Part shown: piece by piece, positions 16,534 to 25,385 of the stretch
Position numbering within the stretch: the first letter of the stretch is position 1
Layout of the letters: each line of letters begins with the position of its first letter
Made by a program: the position numbers and the translations under genes
Assembly: GCA_958296225.1 (NCBI GenBank)
Contig: OY282456.1
Coordinates: 2,418,001 to 2,482,000, forward strand
Reading direction: 5' to 3'
From: an uncultured Dehalococcoidia bacterium
GTDB lineage: Bacteria; Chloroflexota; Dehalococcoidia; Lucifugimonadales; UBA3495
DNA: 64,000 bases
The notes under the pieces: generated by a model
Told to the model about the DNA's origin: nothing
What the model saw: the letters and a program-made list of their open reading frames with translations, nothing else
Database searches by the model: none

Positions 16534-16755
16534 CGCCTCACTGTGGCAATGCCCGGTTTATTCACGACTTCGGGTATAGCCGCCTGAATTAGGTGGATAA
16601 ATTCAATTATTTATCGGTAATCGTAGAAATAGCCAACAAAAATTGCGGAGTTGCCTGCCACCATCGAAACGGCTGAGAGCCGGTCGGATTACAACGCCAC
16701 GCGGCGCGTTTAGCTCCGTTTCGCGTTTCGCCCCGTTGCTAAGGAGGGTCAAACC

Positions 16756-18660
16756 ATGTTCCGTAGTCCGTTCCCCCCGTTCCTGCCTTTCGCCGGCGCG
16801 CTCCTGACGCTAACGCTGCTGGCGGCGGTGGCTTGCGGCGGCGCCGAAGCTCCGCAAGAGGAGTCTCGCGCCGCGCCCACCGGCGATACCGCCGCCAGTC
16901 AGGCCCCGCCGCCGGCCCAGCCGCAAACCCAGCCTCAGGCCCAAACCCAGCCCCAGCCTCAGACTCAACCGCAAACCCAGACCCCGGCCCAAACCGCCCC
17001 GGAACCGACGGCTACTGCTGTCCCCCAGCCGGCCCAGCCGGTGCCTTTTGCTACCCGCGCTCCGGCCGCGTTGCCGGAGGTGGTGGTCGCCAACCCCATC
17101 ACTAAAGACCTCTATCCCAACGCGCAATGGGGCGGCATCCTGCGGCGCGGTGGCTATTACGACCCGGCCCATTACGACCTGTTGCAGGTTTCCAGCGTCA
17201 CCAATTCTTTCAAGCAGATGATGCTGCTCAACAACATCCTCCGCTACAACCCCATTGACGCCGGCCAGACCATCATCCCCGACCTGGCCACCGGCTGGGA
17301 GTTATCTGACGATGGCGCCGTTTGGACGTTCCCGCTGCGGGAGGGGATTACGTTCCACGACGGGACGATAATGAACGCCGATGACGTGGCGGCATCCTGG
17401 TCGCGGGTCATCGACCCGCCGGCGGGTGTGGTCAGCGCCCGCCAGGGCTTGTACACCCCCTTTGAGCCGACCATCCAGGTGGTTGACCCGCTAACGATTC
17501 AGTTCACCTTCGGCAAAGCGCCGCCCCTCAACTACGGCTTGAACGCCTTTGCCCTGGAATGGCACGGCGTTTTTCCCAAGCCGTTCCTCGAAGAGCACAA
17601 CTACGACCTGAAACAGGCCGGGCAAAATGCCCCCAGCACCGGCGCTTTCCGCTACCTGGAACACCAGGAAGGCGAGGTCTGGAAGAACGAACGCTACCCC
17701 GATTACTGGAACGAAGGGCTGCCCTACCTGGACGAAGTCTGGACCTACCCGCTGGAAAACAGCACCAACCGCTCGGCGGCGCTGCTGTCCGGCAACGTGG
17801 AGTATGCCCAGACCATCGACCCCGAAGCCTATAACCGGATGCTGACCGACGACCGCTTCGTGGTGGAGCCTTTCTCGTCGTACTCCTACGGCGGCATCTG
17901 GTTCAATATGGACAAAGAGCCGTGGAACGACCCCAAAGTACGCAAGGCTATGTGGCTCGCCATCGACCGCCTCTCCGTGCATGAAGTGGTCAGCGAGTGG
18001 CTTTTCGGCTATCCCGGCGGCATGGGCTGGACGCTGCCCGACCAGGCGTACCAGCTGCCCCAGGCCGAAATTGACGCCCGGCCGGTGTTCGACCGCGCGG
18101 CCGCCGAGGCCGAAGCCAAACGCCTGCTGGCCGAGGCCGGCTACGGCGACGGCATCAAGAACGTTGACCTGATGCAGCGCCAGCCCAACAGCCCCTGGTA
18201 TTCGGCGGTGGCCCAGATTGCCCAGCTGGAGTTCAACCGGATTCTGGGCATCGAATCCACCATCCGCGCCGTCCCCTCCGCCGTGTGGTTTGAGGAGCTG
18301 GCCAACCGCAACTTCGACATCACCGTGGGCGCCATCGCCTCGCCGTTCATTGACCCGTCGGCATATATGAACAGCTTCTATCGTTGCGGCGGCGGTGAAA
18401 ACCACTCCAACTACTGCAACGAAGAGTTCGACGCCATCATGTCGCAAGTGGACTCGGAAACCGACTACGAAAAACGCTTCGCCCTGGTGCAGCAGGCCGC
18501 CCAGATTCTGGACGCCGACCCGCCGGTGGTGGAGTGGTGGTACAACCGCACCCTGGCCGGCTGGCGCGCCTGCGTCCACGGCATCGAAGGCAAAAACGGC
18601 GCGCTGGTGCACAACCTGGACCGTATGGACACCGTCTGGATGGACGCGGACTGCCGCTAG
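16756..18660 (+). CDS. Peptide-type ABC transporter substrate-binding lipoprotein, paralog 1
   Basis: A 634-residue family-5 extracellular solute-binding protein (DppA/OppA type). The signal peptide ends in the lipobox LAAVAC, followed by a long Gln/Pro/Thr linker, then the binding domain. Typical segments are LATGWELSDDGAVWTFPLREGITFHDG and DPKVRKAMWLAIDR. It captures oligopeptides or similar solutes outside the membrane and delivers them to the permeases encoded at 20.9-22.9 kb. A closely related paralog follows at 18993, so the pair arose by tandem duplication; the linker differs most. Confidence 0.9.
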   Translation: MFRSPFPPFLPFAGALLTLTLLAAVACGGAEAPQEESRAAPTGDTAASQAPPPAQPQTQPQAQTQPQPQTQPQTQTPAQTAPEPTATAVPQPAQPVPFATRAPAALPEVVVANPITKDLYPNAQWGGILRRGGYYDPAHYDLLQVSSVTNSFKQMMLLNNILRYNPIDAGQTIIPDLATGWELSDDGAVWTFPLREGITFHDGTIMNADDVAASWSRVIDPPAGVVSARQGLYTPFEPTIQVVDPLTIQFTFGKAPPLNYGLNAFALEWHGVFPKPFLEEHNYDLKQAGQNAPSTGAFRYLEHQEGEVWKNERYPDYWNEGLPYLDEVWTYPLENSTNRSAALLSGNVEYAQTIDPEAYNRMLTDDRFVVEPFSSYSYGGIWFNMDKEPWNDPKVRKAMWLAIDRLSVHEVVSEWLFGYPGGMGWTLPDQAYQLPQAEIDARPVFDRAAAEAEAKRLLAEAGYGDGIKNVDLMQRQPNSPWYSAVAQIAQLEFNRILGIESTIRAVPSAVWFEELANRNFDITVGAIASPFIDPSAYMNSFYRCGGGENHSNYCNEEFDAIMSQVDSETDYEKRFALVQQAAQILDADPPVVEWWYNRTLAGWRACVHGIEGKNGALVHNLDRMDTVWMDADCR

Positions 18661-18772
18661 CAGCCTGAGGCCGCCACTGTAACGAACGATGGTTGCGGCC
18701 GATGGTTACGGCGTGCACGAAATTGCCGCGATTCGCTCGCGATGACGGTAGCACGAACCGGAATATTCAACA

Positions 18773-18801
18773 TTGACAGCAACAATGGCAATCCCTACAA
18801 T
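18773..18801 (+). promoter_or_regulatory. Sigma-70-like promoter of the second binding-protein gene
   Basis: TTGACA (18773-18778), 17 bp, TACAAT (18796-18801). It gives a leader of about 185 nt that contains the hairpin and palindromes listed next. The second binding protein is therefore probably transcribed independently of the first. Confidence 0.65.
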
Positions 18802-18842
18802 CCCGTCAGCCGGTCTGGGAACCGATTGCGCTGTTGTTGACG

Positions 18843-18903
18843 CTCCATCGGCGCTTATCGTTATTGGCAATATTGTTTTCCGACTTATATTGCCCCGATG
18901 GAG
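18843..18903 (+). promoter_or_regulatory. Bulged leader hairpin between promoter and second binding-protein gene
   Basis: Two stacked stems: CTCCATCGG (18843-18851) pairs with 18895-18903, and GGCAATAT (18866-18873) pairs with 18887-18894. The right arms are contiguous while the left arms are separated by 14 bases. It lies within the predicted leader RNA. Function unknown; attenuation or RNA stability is possible. Confidence 0.45.
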
Positions 18904-18933
18904 GATACATCCGGCGAATCGTGGCTCTCAACC

Positions 18934-18976
18934 CGCAAATATTTGCGCCGGCTAATCTCTTTGACCGGTGGTCAAA
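18934..18976. promoter_or_regulatory. Two palindromes upstream of the second binding-protein start
   Basis: CGCAAATATTTGCG (18934-18947) is a perfect 14-bp palindrome and TTTGACCGGTGGTCAAA (18960-18976) is a 7-bp inverted repeat with a three-base centre, six bases before the ribosome site. Both have the form of operator sites, but the binding proteins are unknown. Confidence 0.45.
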
Positions 18977-18992
18977 TACCTGAGGAGGCCCA

Positions 18993-20822
18993 TTGACATT
19001 GCAACGTCTCGTTACCTCGCCTGTGGCGGCGCTCGCCGCCATACTCGCCGTAATCCTGCTCGCCGCCGTAGCCTGCGGCGGCGCGGGGGCTCCTGCGGAG
19101 GACGCGGCGCCGGCTGCGCCGGTCGGCGGCGCCACCCAGCCGGCCGCGGCCAGCCCGGCCGAACCGACTGCTACCACGGCGCCGGCCGCCGCCGCGATGG
19201 AAGCCACGCCAACCCCGCTGCCGGCCGCGCTGCCGTCGGAGGTTCTGGCCAACCCCGTCACCAAAGACGCCTACTCCGACGCCCAATATGGCGGCATCCT
19301 GCGGCGCGGCGGCTACTTCGACCCGGCGCACTATGACCTGATGCAGGTGTCCAGCGTATCCAATTCCTTCAAGCAGATGATGCTGCTCAACAACCTGCTG
19401 CGCTACAACCCGCTGGACGCCGGCAAGACCATCATCCCCGACATCGCCACCAACTGGGACGTTTCGGAGGATGGCAAGGTGTGGACTTTCCCGCTGCGCG
19501 AGGGGGTCAAGTTCCACGACGGAACCATTATGAACGCCGATGACGTGGCCGCATCCTGGTCGCGCGTCATTGACCCGCCGGCCGGCGTGGTCAGCGCGCG
19601 CAAGGGCCTGTATGACCCCTTCGGCCCGTCAATCCGGGTGATTGACCCGTCAACGGTATCGTTCACTTTCGACAAAGCGCCGCCGCTGAACTACGGCCTC
19701 AACGCCTTCGCCCTGGAATGGCACGGCGTCTTTCCCAAGGCTTTCCTGGAAGCCAACAGCTATGACCTTAAGCTCAACGGCCAGAACGCTCCCGGCACCG
19801 GCGCTTTCCGGTTCCTGGAACACCAGGAAGGCGAGGTCTGGAAGAACGAGCGGTTCCCCGACTACTGGAACGAGGGCCTGCCCTACCTGGATGAGGTTTG
19901 GACCTACCCGCTGGGCAACAGCACCAGCCGGTCGGCCGCCCTTCTGGCCGGCAACGTGGAGTTTTCGCAAACCGTTGACCCCGCGGCCTTCGAGATTCTA
20001 CAGAACGACGACCGTTATGAGGCGCAGCCCTTCTCCTCTTATTCGTACCTGGCCGTCTGGATTAACACCGACCGGGAGCCGTGGAGCGACCCGCGGGTGC
20101 GCAAAGCCCTGTGGCTGGCCCTGAACCGGGACGCCATTCACGAAGTGGTCAGCGAGTGGCTGTTCGGCTACCGGGGCGGCACCGGCTGGACCTTCCAGGA
20201 CCAGGCGTTCCAGCTGCCGCAGGAAACCATTGACGCCCGCCTCGTCTTTGACCGCCCGGCTGCCGAAGCCGAGGCCAAACGGCTCATGGCGGAAGCCGGC
20301 TACGCCGACGGTATCAAGAACGTTGACCTGATGCAGCGCGACCCCAACAGCGCCCACTGGACCGCCGCCGCGCAGGTGGTGCAGCTGGAGTACCAGCGCA
20401 TCCTGGGCATCGAGTCGGAGATTCGCCCGGTGGCCTCCGCCGTGTGGTTCGAAGAGCTGGCCAACCGCAACTTTGACATTACCATCGGCGGCATCGCCTC
20501 GCCTTTCATCGACCCGTCAGCCTATATGAACAGCTTCTACCGCTGTGGCGGCGGCGAAAACCACTCCAACTACTGCAACCCCGAGTTCGACGCCATTATG
20601 GACCAGGTTGATTCCGAAACCGACTTCGACAAGCGCTATGACCTGGTGCAGCAGGCGGCGGCAATCCTTGACGCAGACCCGCCCACGGTAGAGTACTGGT
20701 ACAACCGCACCCTGGCGGCCTGGCGCTCCTGCGTCCACGGCATTGAAGGCAAACACGGCGCGCTGGTGCACAACCTCGACCGGATGGACACCGTCTGGAT
20801 GGACGCGGAGTGCCAATCGTAA
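18993..20822 (+). CDS. Peptide-type ABC transporter substrate-binding lipoprotein, paralog 2
   Basis: A 609-residue paralog of the preceding protein, with lipobox LLAAVAC and a shorter Ala/Pro/Thr linker. Long stretches are identical to paralog 1 (for example FALEWHGVFPK and YWNEGLPYLDEVWTYPL). It starts with TTG at 18993 or 18999 after GAGGAGG at 18982-18988; there is no ATG nearby. It is followed after 95 bp by the permease genes and probably forms an operon with them. Having two binding proteins for one permease pair suggests different substrates or expression conditions. Confidence 0.9.
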   Translation: MTLQRLVTSPVAALAAILAVILLAAVACGGAGAPAEDAAPAAPVGGATQPAAASPAEPTATTAPAAAAMEATPTPLPAALPSEVLANPVTKDAYSDAQYGGILRRGGYFDPAHYDLMQVSSVSNSFKQMMLLNNLLRYNPLDAGKTIIPDIATNWDVSEDGKVWTFPLREGVKFHDGTIMNADDVAASWSRVIDPPAGVVSARKGLYDPFGPSIRVIDPSTVSFTFDKAPPLNYGLNAFALEWHGVFPKAFLEANSYDLKLNGQNAPGTGAFRFLEHQEGEVWKNERFPDYWNEGLPYLDEVWTYPLGNSTSRSAALLAGNVEFSQTVDPAAFEILQNDDRYEAQPFSSYSYLAVWINTDREPWSDPRVRKALWLALNRDAIHEVVSEWLFGYRGGTGWTFQDQAFQLPQETIDARLVFDRPAAEAEAKRLMAEAGYADGIKNVDLMQRDPNSAHWTAAAQVVQLEYQRILGIESEIRPVASAVWFEELANRNFDITIGGIASPFIDPSAYMNSFYRCGGGENHSNYCNPEFDAIMDQVDSETDFDKRYDLVQQAAAILDADPPTVEYWYNRTLAAWRSCVHGIEGKHGALVHNLDRMDTVWMDAECQS

Positions 20823-20917
20823 CCCAGCGTCGGGGCGGGTTTGCAATCTGCCCCGACGCCCCCAACGTAGCAAAACCGGACGCACGGTAGTCAACCAACC
20901 CGGTAAGAGAGGCCGTA

Positions 20918-21874
20918 ATGCAAAAGTACATATTGCGCCGCGTGCTGCTGGCAATTCCGGCATTGATTGGCTTGACCATTATTATCTTCCTGGTGATGCG
21001 CATTCTGCCGGGCGACGTGCTCACGGTGATGTTCGGCGAAGAGGGAACCTTGCAGCTCAGCGAGGAAGACCGCGCCCGCATTATCGCCAGCCTGGGGCTG
21101 GACAAGCCCATCTATTTGCAGTACGTGGACTGGCTCCAGGACATCGTTACCCTCAAGCTGGGCCAGTCCTTCTGGCGCTCCAACACGGTGATGGACCTCA
21201 TCATCAACCGGGGGCCGATTACGCTGGAAATCGCCGTCCTCTCCGTGCTGCTGTCATGGGTCATCGGGCTGCCGGTGGGCATTTTAGCGGCTATGAAACG
21301 CAACAGCGCCCTGGACTACGCCGGCCGGTTCTTCTCCATCCTGTTCCTGGCCATACCCAACTTCTGGCTGGGCACCGTCATCGTGCTGACGCTGGTGCTG
21401 ACGCTGGAATGGAAAGCGCCGTTGGGCGTAATCAATATATGGGAAGACCCGTGGCAGAACCTGCAAATCGTGTGGGGGCCGGCGCTGGTGCTGGGCCTGG
21501 GGCAAGCCGCCTACGTGTGCCGCATGGCCCGCTCGGCGCTGCTGGAAACCATCCACGAGGACTACATCCGCACGGCGCGCTCCAAGGGGCTGGCGGAGCG
21601 CATCGTCATCCTGCGCCATGCCCTGCGCAACGCCATTATGCCGGTTATCACCCTGTCCGGCGTGCTGCTGGGATTCCTCATTGGCGGCTCGGTGGCGGTG
21701 GAGCAAGCCTTCGGCGTACCCGGCCTGGGCCGCACCCTGGTAGCCGCCTTCTTCGAGCGCGATTACGTAGTCATCCAGAACCTGGTGCTGCTGTACGGCG
21801 TCATATTCGTGCTGACCAACCTGCTGGTGGATATATCCTACGCCTGGATTGACCCGCGCATCCGGTACAGCTAG
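20918..21874 (+). CDS. Peptide-type ABC transporter permease (DppB-like)
   Basis: A 318-residue inner membrane permease with about six helices, the N-terminal MQKYILRRVLLAIPALIGLTI typical of DppB/OppB, and the EAA loop DYIRTARSKGLAERIVILRHALRNA that contacts the ATPase. It pairs with the next gene. No ATPase gene of the DppD/DppF type follows, so ATPases must come from elsewhere. Confidence 0.92.
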   Translation: MQKYILRRVLLAIPALIGLTIIIFLVMRILPGDVLTVMFGEEGTLQLSEEDRARIIASLGLDKPIYLQYVDWLQDIVTLKLGQSFWRSNTVMDLIINRGPITLEIAVLSVLLSWVIGLPVGILAAMKRNSALDYAGRFFSILFLAIPNFWLGTVIVLTLVLTLEWKAPLGVINIWEDPWQNLQIVWGPALVLGLGQAAYVCRMARSALLETIHEDYIRTARSKGLAERIVILRHALRNAIMPVITLSGVLLGFLIGGSVAVEQAFGVPGLGRTLVAAFFERDYVVIQNLVLLYGVIFVLTNLLVDISYAWIDPRIRYS

Positions 21875-21901
21875 GCAGCGCCGGCGCTTGAAACCGGCCG
21901 G

Positions 21902-21921
21902 ATTCCCGCCTCCGCGGGAAT
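21902..21921. repeat. Short palindrome ATTCCCGC-CTCC-GCGGGAAT
   Basis: A perfect 8-bp stem with a four-base loop between the two permease genes, followed by GACC as in other members of this dispersed palindrome type. It may tune the relative expression of the two permeases. Confidence 0.5.
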
Positions 21922-21950
21922 GACCATCAAACGTCAACAGGAGCATTCTC

Positions 21951-22856
21951 GTGGCACAGGCAACGACTACCGATGTTCTAGTCCAGGAACCAGAGGCGCG
22001 TACCCGGGGCTGGTGGTGGGTAATCATCCACTTTTGCCAGCGCAACCCCATGGGGGCGGTGGCCGGCGTTGCCATCGTCATCATCGTCGCCATCGCCGTC
22101 TTTGCGCCCTTCGTGGCAACCCACCATCCTACGGAGGAGGCCGATTTCCGCGCCCTGCGGGAAGCCCCCAGCGGCGCCCACTGGATGGGTACCGACGACA
22201 TTGGCCGCGACCTGTACAGCCGGGTGGTGTACGGCGCCCGCGTGTCGCTGTTCGTCGCCCTCATCGCGGTGCTGGTGGGCGACCTGATTGGCGCGGCCTG
22301 GGGCGTCGCCACCGGATACATCGGCGGCAAGTTCGACATTTACAGCCAGCGATTCCTGGAACTGATGATGTCCTTCCCCACCCTGATTCTGGCGATGATT
22401 CTGGTGCTGGCCATGGGCGCGGGCGTCTGGACGGTTATCGTGGCCATCAGCATCACGCGCATTCCGCTGTCCGTGCGGGTGGTGCGCTCGGTTACGTTGA
22501 GCATCAAGGAGTTCGCCTACGTGGATGCGGCGCAGGCCATCGGCGCGTCCAGCAGCCGGGTGATGATACGGCACATTGCGCCCCAATGCGTCGCGCCCTG
22601 GCTGGTGCTGGCGACGGCGCATCTGGGGTCGGTCATCATCCTGGAGGCGTCGCTGGGCTTCCTCGGCGTCGGCGTGCCGCTGCCCACGGCAACCTGGGGC
22701 AATATGCTGGGCGGGCCGGTAGCGGCCGGGCTGATTCCCCGCTGGTGGATGGTAATATTCCCCGGCCTGGCCATCACCGTAACCGTGCTGGCGTTCAACC
22801 TGTTCGGCGACTCCATCCGCGACGCCCTGGACCCCAAACTGCGGGGCCGGACCTAA
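21951..22856 (+). CDS. Peptide-type ABC transporter permease (DppC-like)
   Basis: A 301-residue permease with an N-terminal cytoplasmic stretch, the characteristic HWMGTDDIGRDLYSRVVYGARVSL segment of DppC/OppC proteins, and the EAA loop YVDAAQAIGASSSRVMIRHIAP. It starts with GTG at 21951 behind AGGAG. With the DppB-like protein it forms the membrane channel of the importer. Confidence 0.92.
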   Translation: MAQATTTDVLVQEPEARTRGWWWVIIHFCQRNPMGAVAGVAIVIIVAIAVFAPFVATHHPTEEADFRALREAPSGAHWMGTDDIGRDLYSRVVYGARVSLFVALIAVLVGDLIGAAWGVATGYIGGKFDIYSQRFLELMMSFPTLILAMILVLAMGAGVWTVIVAISITRIPLSVRVVRSVTLSIKEFAYVDAAQAIGASSSRVMIRHIAPQCVAPWLVLATAHLGSVIILEASLGFLGVGVPLPTATWGNMLGGPVAAGLIPRWWMVIFPGLAITVTVLAFNLFGDSIRDALDPKLRGRT

Positions 22857-22889
22857 ACCCCGGTCCGCTCCCGGAGCTGCGTAATTCCA

Positions 22890-24209
22890 GTGGCCCGCTC
22901 TACTTCTGCAATCCGAGCCATCGGCGTCAACCGCCGGTGGCTCTACAATATGCGGTTCTGGCTGCTGGTGGGCGCAATCGTCGCCGTCCTGCTGCTGGTC
23001 TGGGCGGTGCGCGCCTTTCAGGTGTGGCCCCTGCTGTTCCCGCCGCCGGCGGCCACCGGCGACTACCGGCTGGCCGACTCTCCGACCAACTGGCCCGCCA
23101 TCCGTCGCGGCGCCGGCAGCGCGGCCTGGGCGCCGGGGCCGGCTCCGGCCCCGCCCTTCACCACGGTTTGGGAACGGGATACCCCCGGCGCGATGATGGC
23201 GACGCCGGCCGTGGTTGGCGACCGGGTGTTCATCACCACCGAGGACGGCGTGGCGGCCGCGCTGGCTGCCGACACCGGGGAAACGCTATGGAGCTATGAC
23301 GTTGGCTCCCCCTCCGACAGCGCCCCGGCCGTCGCCGGCGATGCCATTTACCTGGGCGCCCGCGACCATCGCATCCTGGCGTTGGACAACAACAGCGGCC
23401 GGCTGCTGTGGGAGCGCAACCTGGGCAACATCGTGCTGGCGTCCCCCATCGTGGTCGATGGCACGGTGTACATCGGCTCCACCAACGGCCAGCTGGAAGC
23501 GCTGGACGCCGCCACCGGCGCGCCGCGCTGGTCGGCAAAGGCCAACGGCTGGGTAGTGGGACACCCGGCCCACGACGGTGAAGTAGTAGCCGCAACCTCG
23601 CTGGGAGAGCGATTCATCACCGTTGACCCCGACACCGGCCGGCGGCGGCTGATTTTCTACTCCGGCACGCCCGTAGTCGGCGGCCCCACCATCGCCGACG
23701 GGCGCGCCTATTTCGTAACCAACCGGGGCGGAGTGTGGGCCGTTGACCCGTCGGCGGTGAGCCGTCCCTTCAGCCGGTTCTTGTACGTCGCCAAGGTCAA
23801 CTTCTTTGCCTGGCGACTGCGCACCACCCCGCCGCAGCAGACGGGCAGCCTCTGGGTAAGCTCGGCGCGGGGGCGGGTGAAATACAGCCCGGTCTATGCC
23901 GAGGGCCGGCTGTTTATCGTCAACGAATCCAACAAGGTTACCGCATTTGAAGGGAGCAGCGGGGCCGTGATTTGGGAAAGCCAGCTTGAGCAGGAAGTGG
24001 TGGCCGAGCCGGTAGCCGCCGGCGATACGCTGATTCTGGGAACAATTGACGGCGCGCTCCACGCCTTGCGCACCGCCGACGGGGTTGAGGTTTGGCGGCA
24101 TAACCTGGACGGCGGCCGCCTGTCGGCCGCGCCCGCCTTGTCGGGGAGTGTGCTCTACGCCCCCACCACCGACGGGCGGCTGGTGGCATTGCGAGGTCAA
24201 TCCCGGTAG
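22890..24209 (+). CDS. Membrane-anchored PQQ-like beta-propeller protein
   Basis: A 439-residue protein with one membrane segment (about residues 24-43) followed by WD/PQQ-like repeats (for example GDRVFITTEDGVAAALAADTG and DGTVYIGSTNGQLEALDAATG), about seven units. It is probably anchored with the propeller outside. Such proteins, like BamB, act as scaffolds; catalytic quinoprotein residues are not evident. It follows the permease genes by 33 bp and may belong to the same transcript. It starts with GTG at 22890. Confidence 0.8.
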   Translation: MARSTSAIRAIGVNRRWLYNMRFWLLVGAIVAVLLLVWAVRAFQVWPLLFPPPAATGDYRLADSPTNWPAIRRGAGSAAWAPGPAPAPPFTTVWERDTPGAMMATPAVVGDRVFITTEDGVAAALAADTGETLWSYDVGSPSDSAPAVAGDAIYLGARDHRILALDNNSGRLLWERNLGNIVLASPIVVDGTVYIGSTNGQLEALDAATGAPRWSAKANGWVVGHPAHDGEVVAATSLGERFITVDPDTGRRRLIFYSGTPVVGGPTIADGRAYFVTNRGGVWAVDPSAVSRPFSRFLYVAKVNFFAWRLRTTPPQQTGSLWVSSARGRVKYSPVYAEGRLFIVNESNKVTAFEGSSGAVIWESQLEQEVVAEPVAAGDTLILGTIDGALHALRTADGVEVWRHNLDGGRLSAAPALSGSVLYAPTTDGRLVALRGQSR

Positions 24210-24221
24210 CATTCCATTCCC

Positions 24222-24670
24222 TTGTTGCAAGGGCGGGCGCGGGCGGTCAGCGCGCTGCTGGCCGTCGGCTCGCTGGCGTCGGTGGTCGGTCTGCCGGCCG
24301 TCGCCGTGCTGGCCGACTGGGGCGGATGGCGATTCGCTTTCATCGTCGCGGGTTTGCTGAGTGCCTCGGGCCCGGCCGCCAACTGGTTGTGGCTGCCCCG
24401 GGACCGCGGGGAGCGGGTTCTCGACCTCGTCATATTCTCCCGGCCCTGGTCGCCGCCAGCGCCGAGCATTCGGGAGCGTCAAAGTCCATCGGGGTCGGCA
24501 TGATGGCTCTGAGCAACCAGTTAGGCGGCGTACTTGGCGCCGCGATTGCCGGCGGGCTCCTGGCAAGCACGGGCTACGCGGGGATAGCCTGCCTTTGCCT
24601 CGGCGCCACGGTCGTAAGCGTCCTGGCGGCCGGCATATTCGCCGGGCAGTTGCGCATCGGCAGCGGCTGA
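24222..24670 (+). pseudogene. Remnant of an MFS transporter gene
   Basis: The first frame (from 24222) encodes two MFS-like helices (AVSALLAVGSLASVVGLPAVAVLADWGGWRFAF and the following helix to about 24410). A second frame (to 24670) encodes MALSNQLGGVLGAAIAGGLLASTGYAGIACL plus one further helix. The pieces fit a middle and a C-terminal part of a major facilitator protein, with the part between them deleted and a frame change near 24440. No start or N-terminal helices are present. Confidence 0.6.
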
Positions 24671-25385
24671 AATACGAGAGCCGGAATCCGGCAGACGCAA
24701 CCCTTATGGCGCCCTCGCCCGCAATCCAAAATCCCGTCCATCCTGTCCGGCGATGTAAAAATCCGTTACCCTGCTGACCGCCCGCCCCTTGCGCAAGCCG
24801 CACTCCTGTTCTATCATAGCCTGGTCAGGCAATCCCGGCGGGAACCCGCGCAGTCCCCGCCGGAACCGCCGCCAGGCCAGCGGCGTCGCCAAACCTACAT
24901 CCGAATAGCGAGGCGAAACGGTTTCGGGTCGGCAACGGCCCCGTCGGTTATTTCGCAGAACGGCCTGCGGTGGCAGGACTCCGCGCACTCTAAACGGGGT
25001 TGGCCATCCTGGCCCGGCGTTAGTGCCTGCGCTCCGCGCCGGACGCTGCCGGTCTCATTGGCCGGCTAATCCGGGACACGGAAAAAAGGTGAACAAAGTG
25101 CTCTGCACGTAAAAACAGTGTTGGCCGTGCTCCGACACCCGCCCGAAACCGTAACGCCTGACACCCCCCAATCGCCAAACCGCCACTGACCAACCAGCAA
25201 CCCCAGGAGGTCTGCAATAGAACAACCACCGTGCGCCCTAACGTCGGCCCGGCGCGTATGGTACAATCCCCCCGCCAGCGCCGGATGCCGCGCCCGGCTG
25301 ATACCGGCAACGCCGTCTCCGCGATGAGACCGCCTTCAATGATACCGTCTGCAATGCCATCGTCTGCAATCGGAACCACCCGCTG
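24671..25385. other. Gene-free stretch between MFS remnant and MFS gene
   Basis: About 715 bp without a convincing gene. Open frames on the minus strand (24704-24988 and from 25020) look like composition shadows: they lack ribosome sites, and the second runs antisense through the MFS gene. A phrase typical of degenerate dispersed repeats (near 24730-24760) is present. No promoter could be assigned firmly. Confidence 0.4.
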
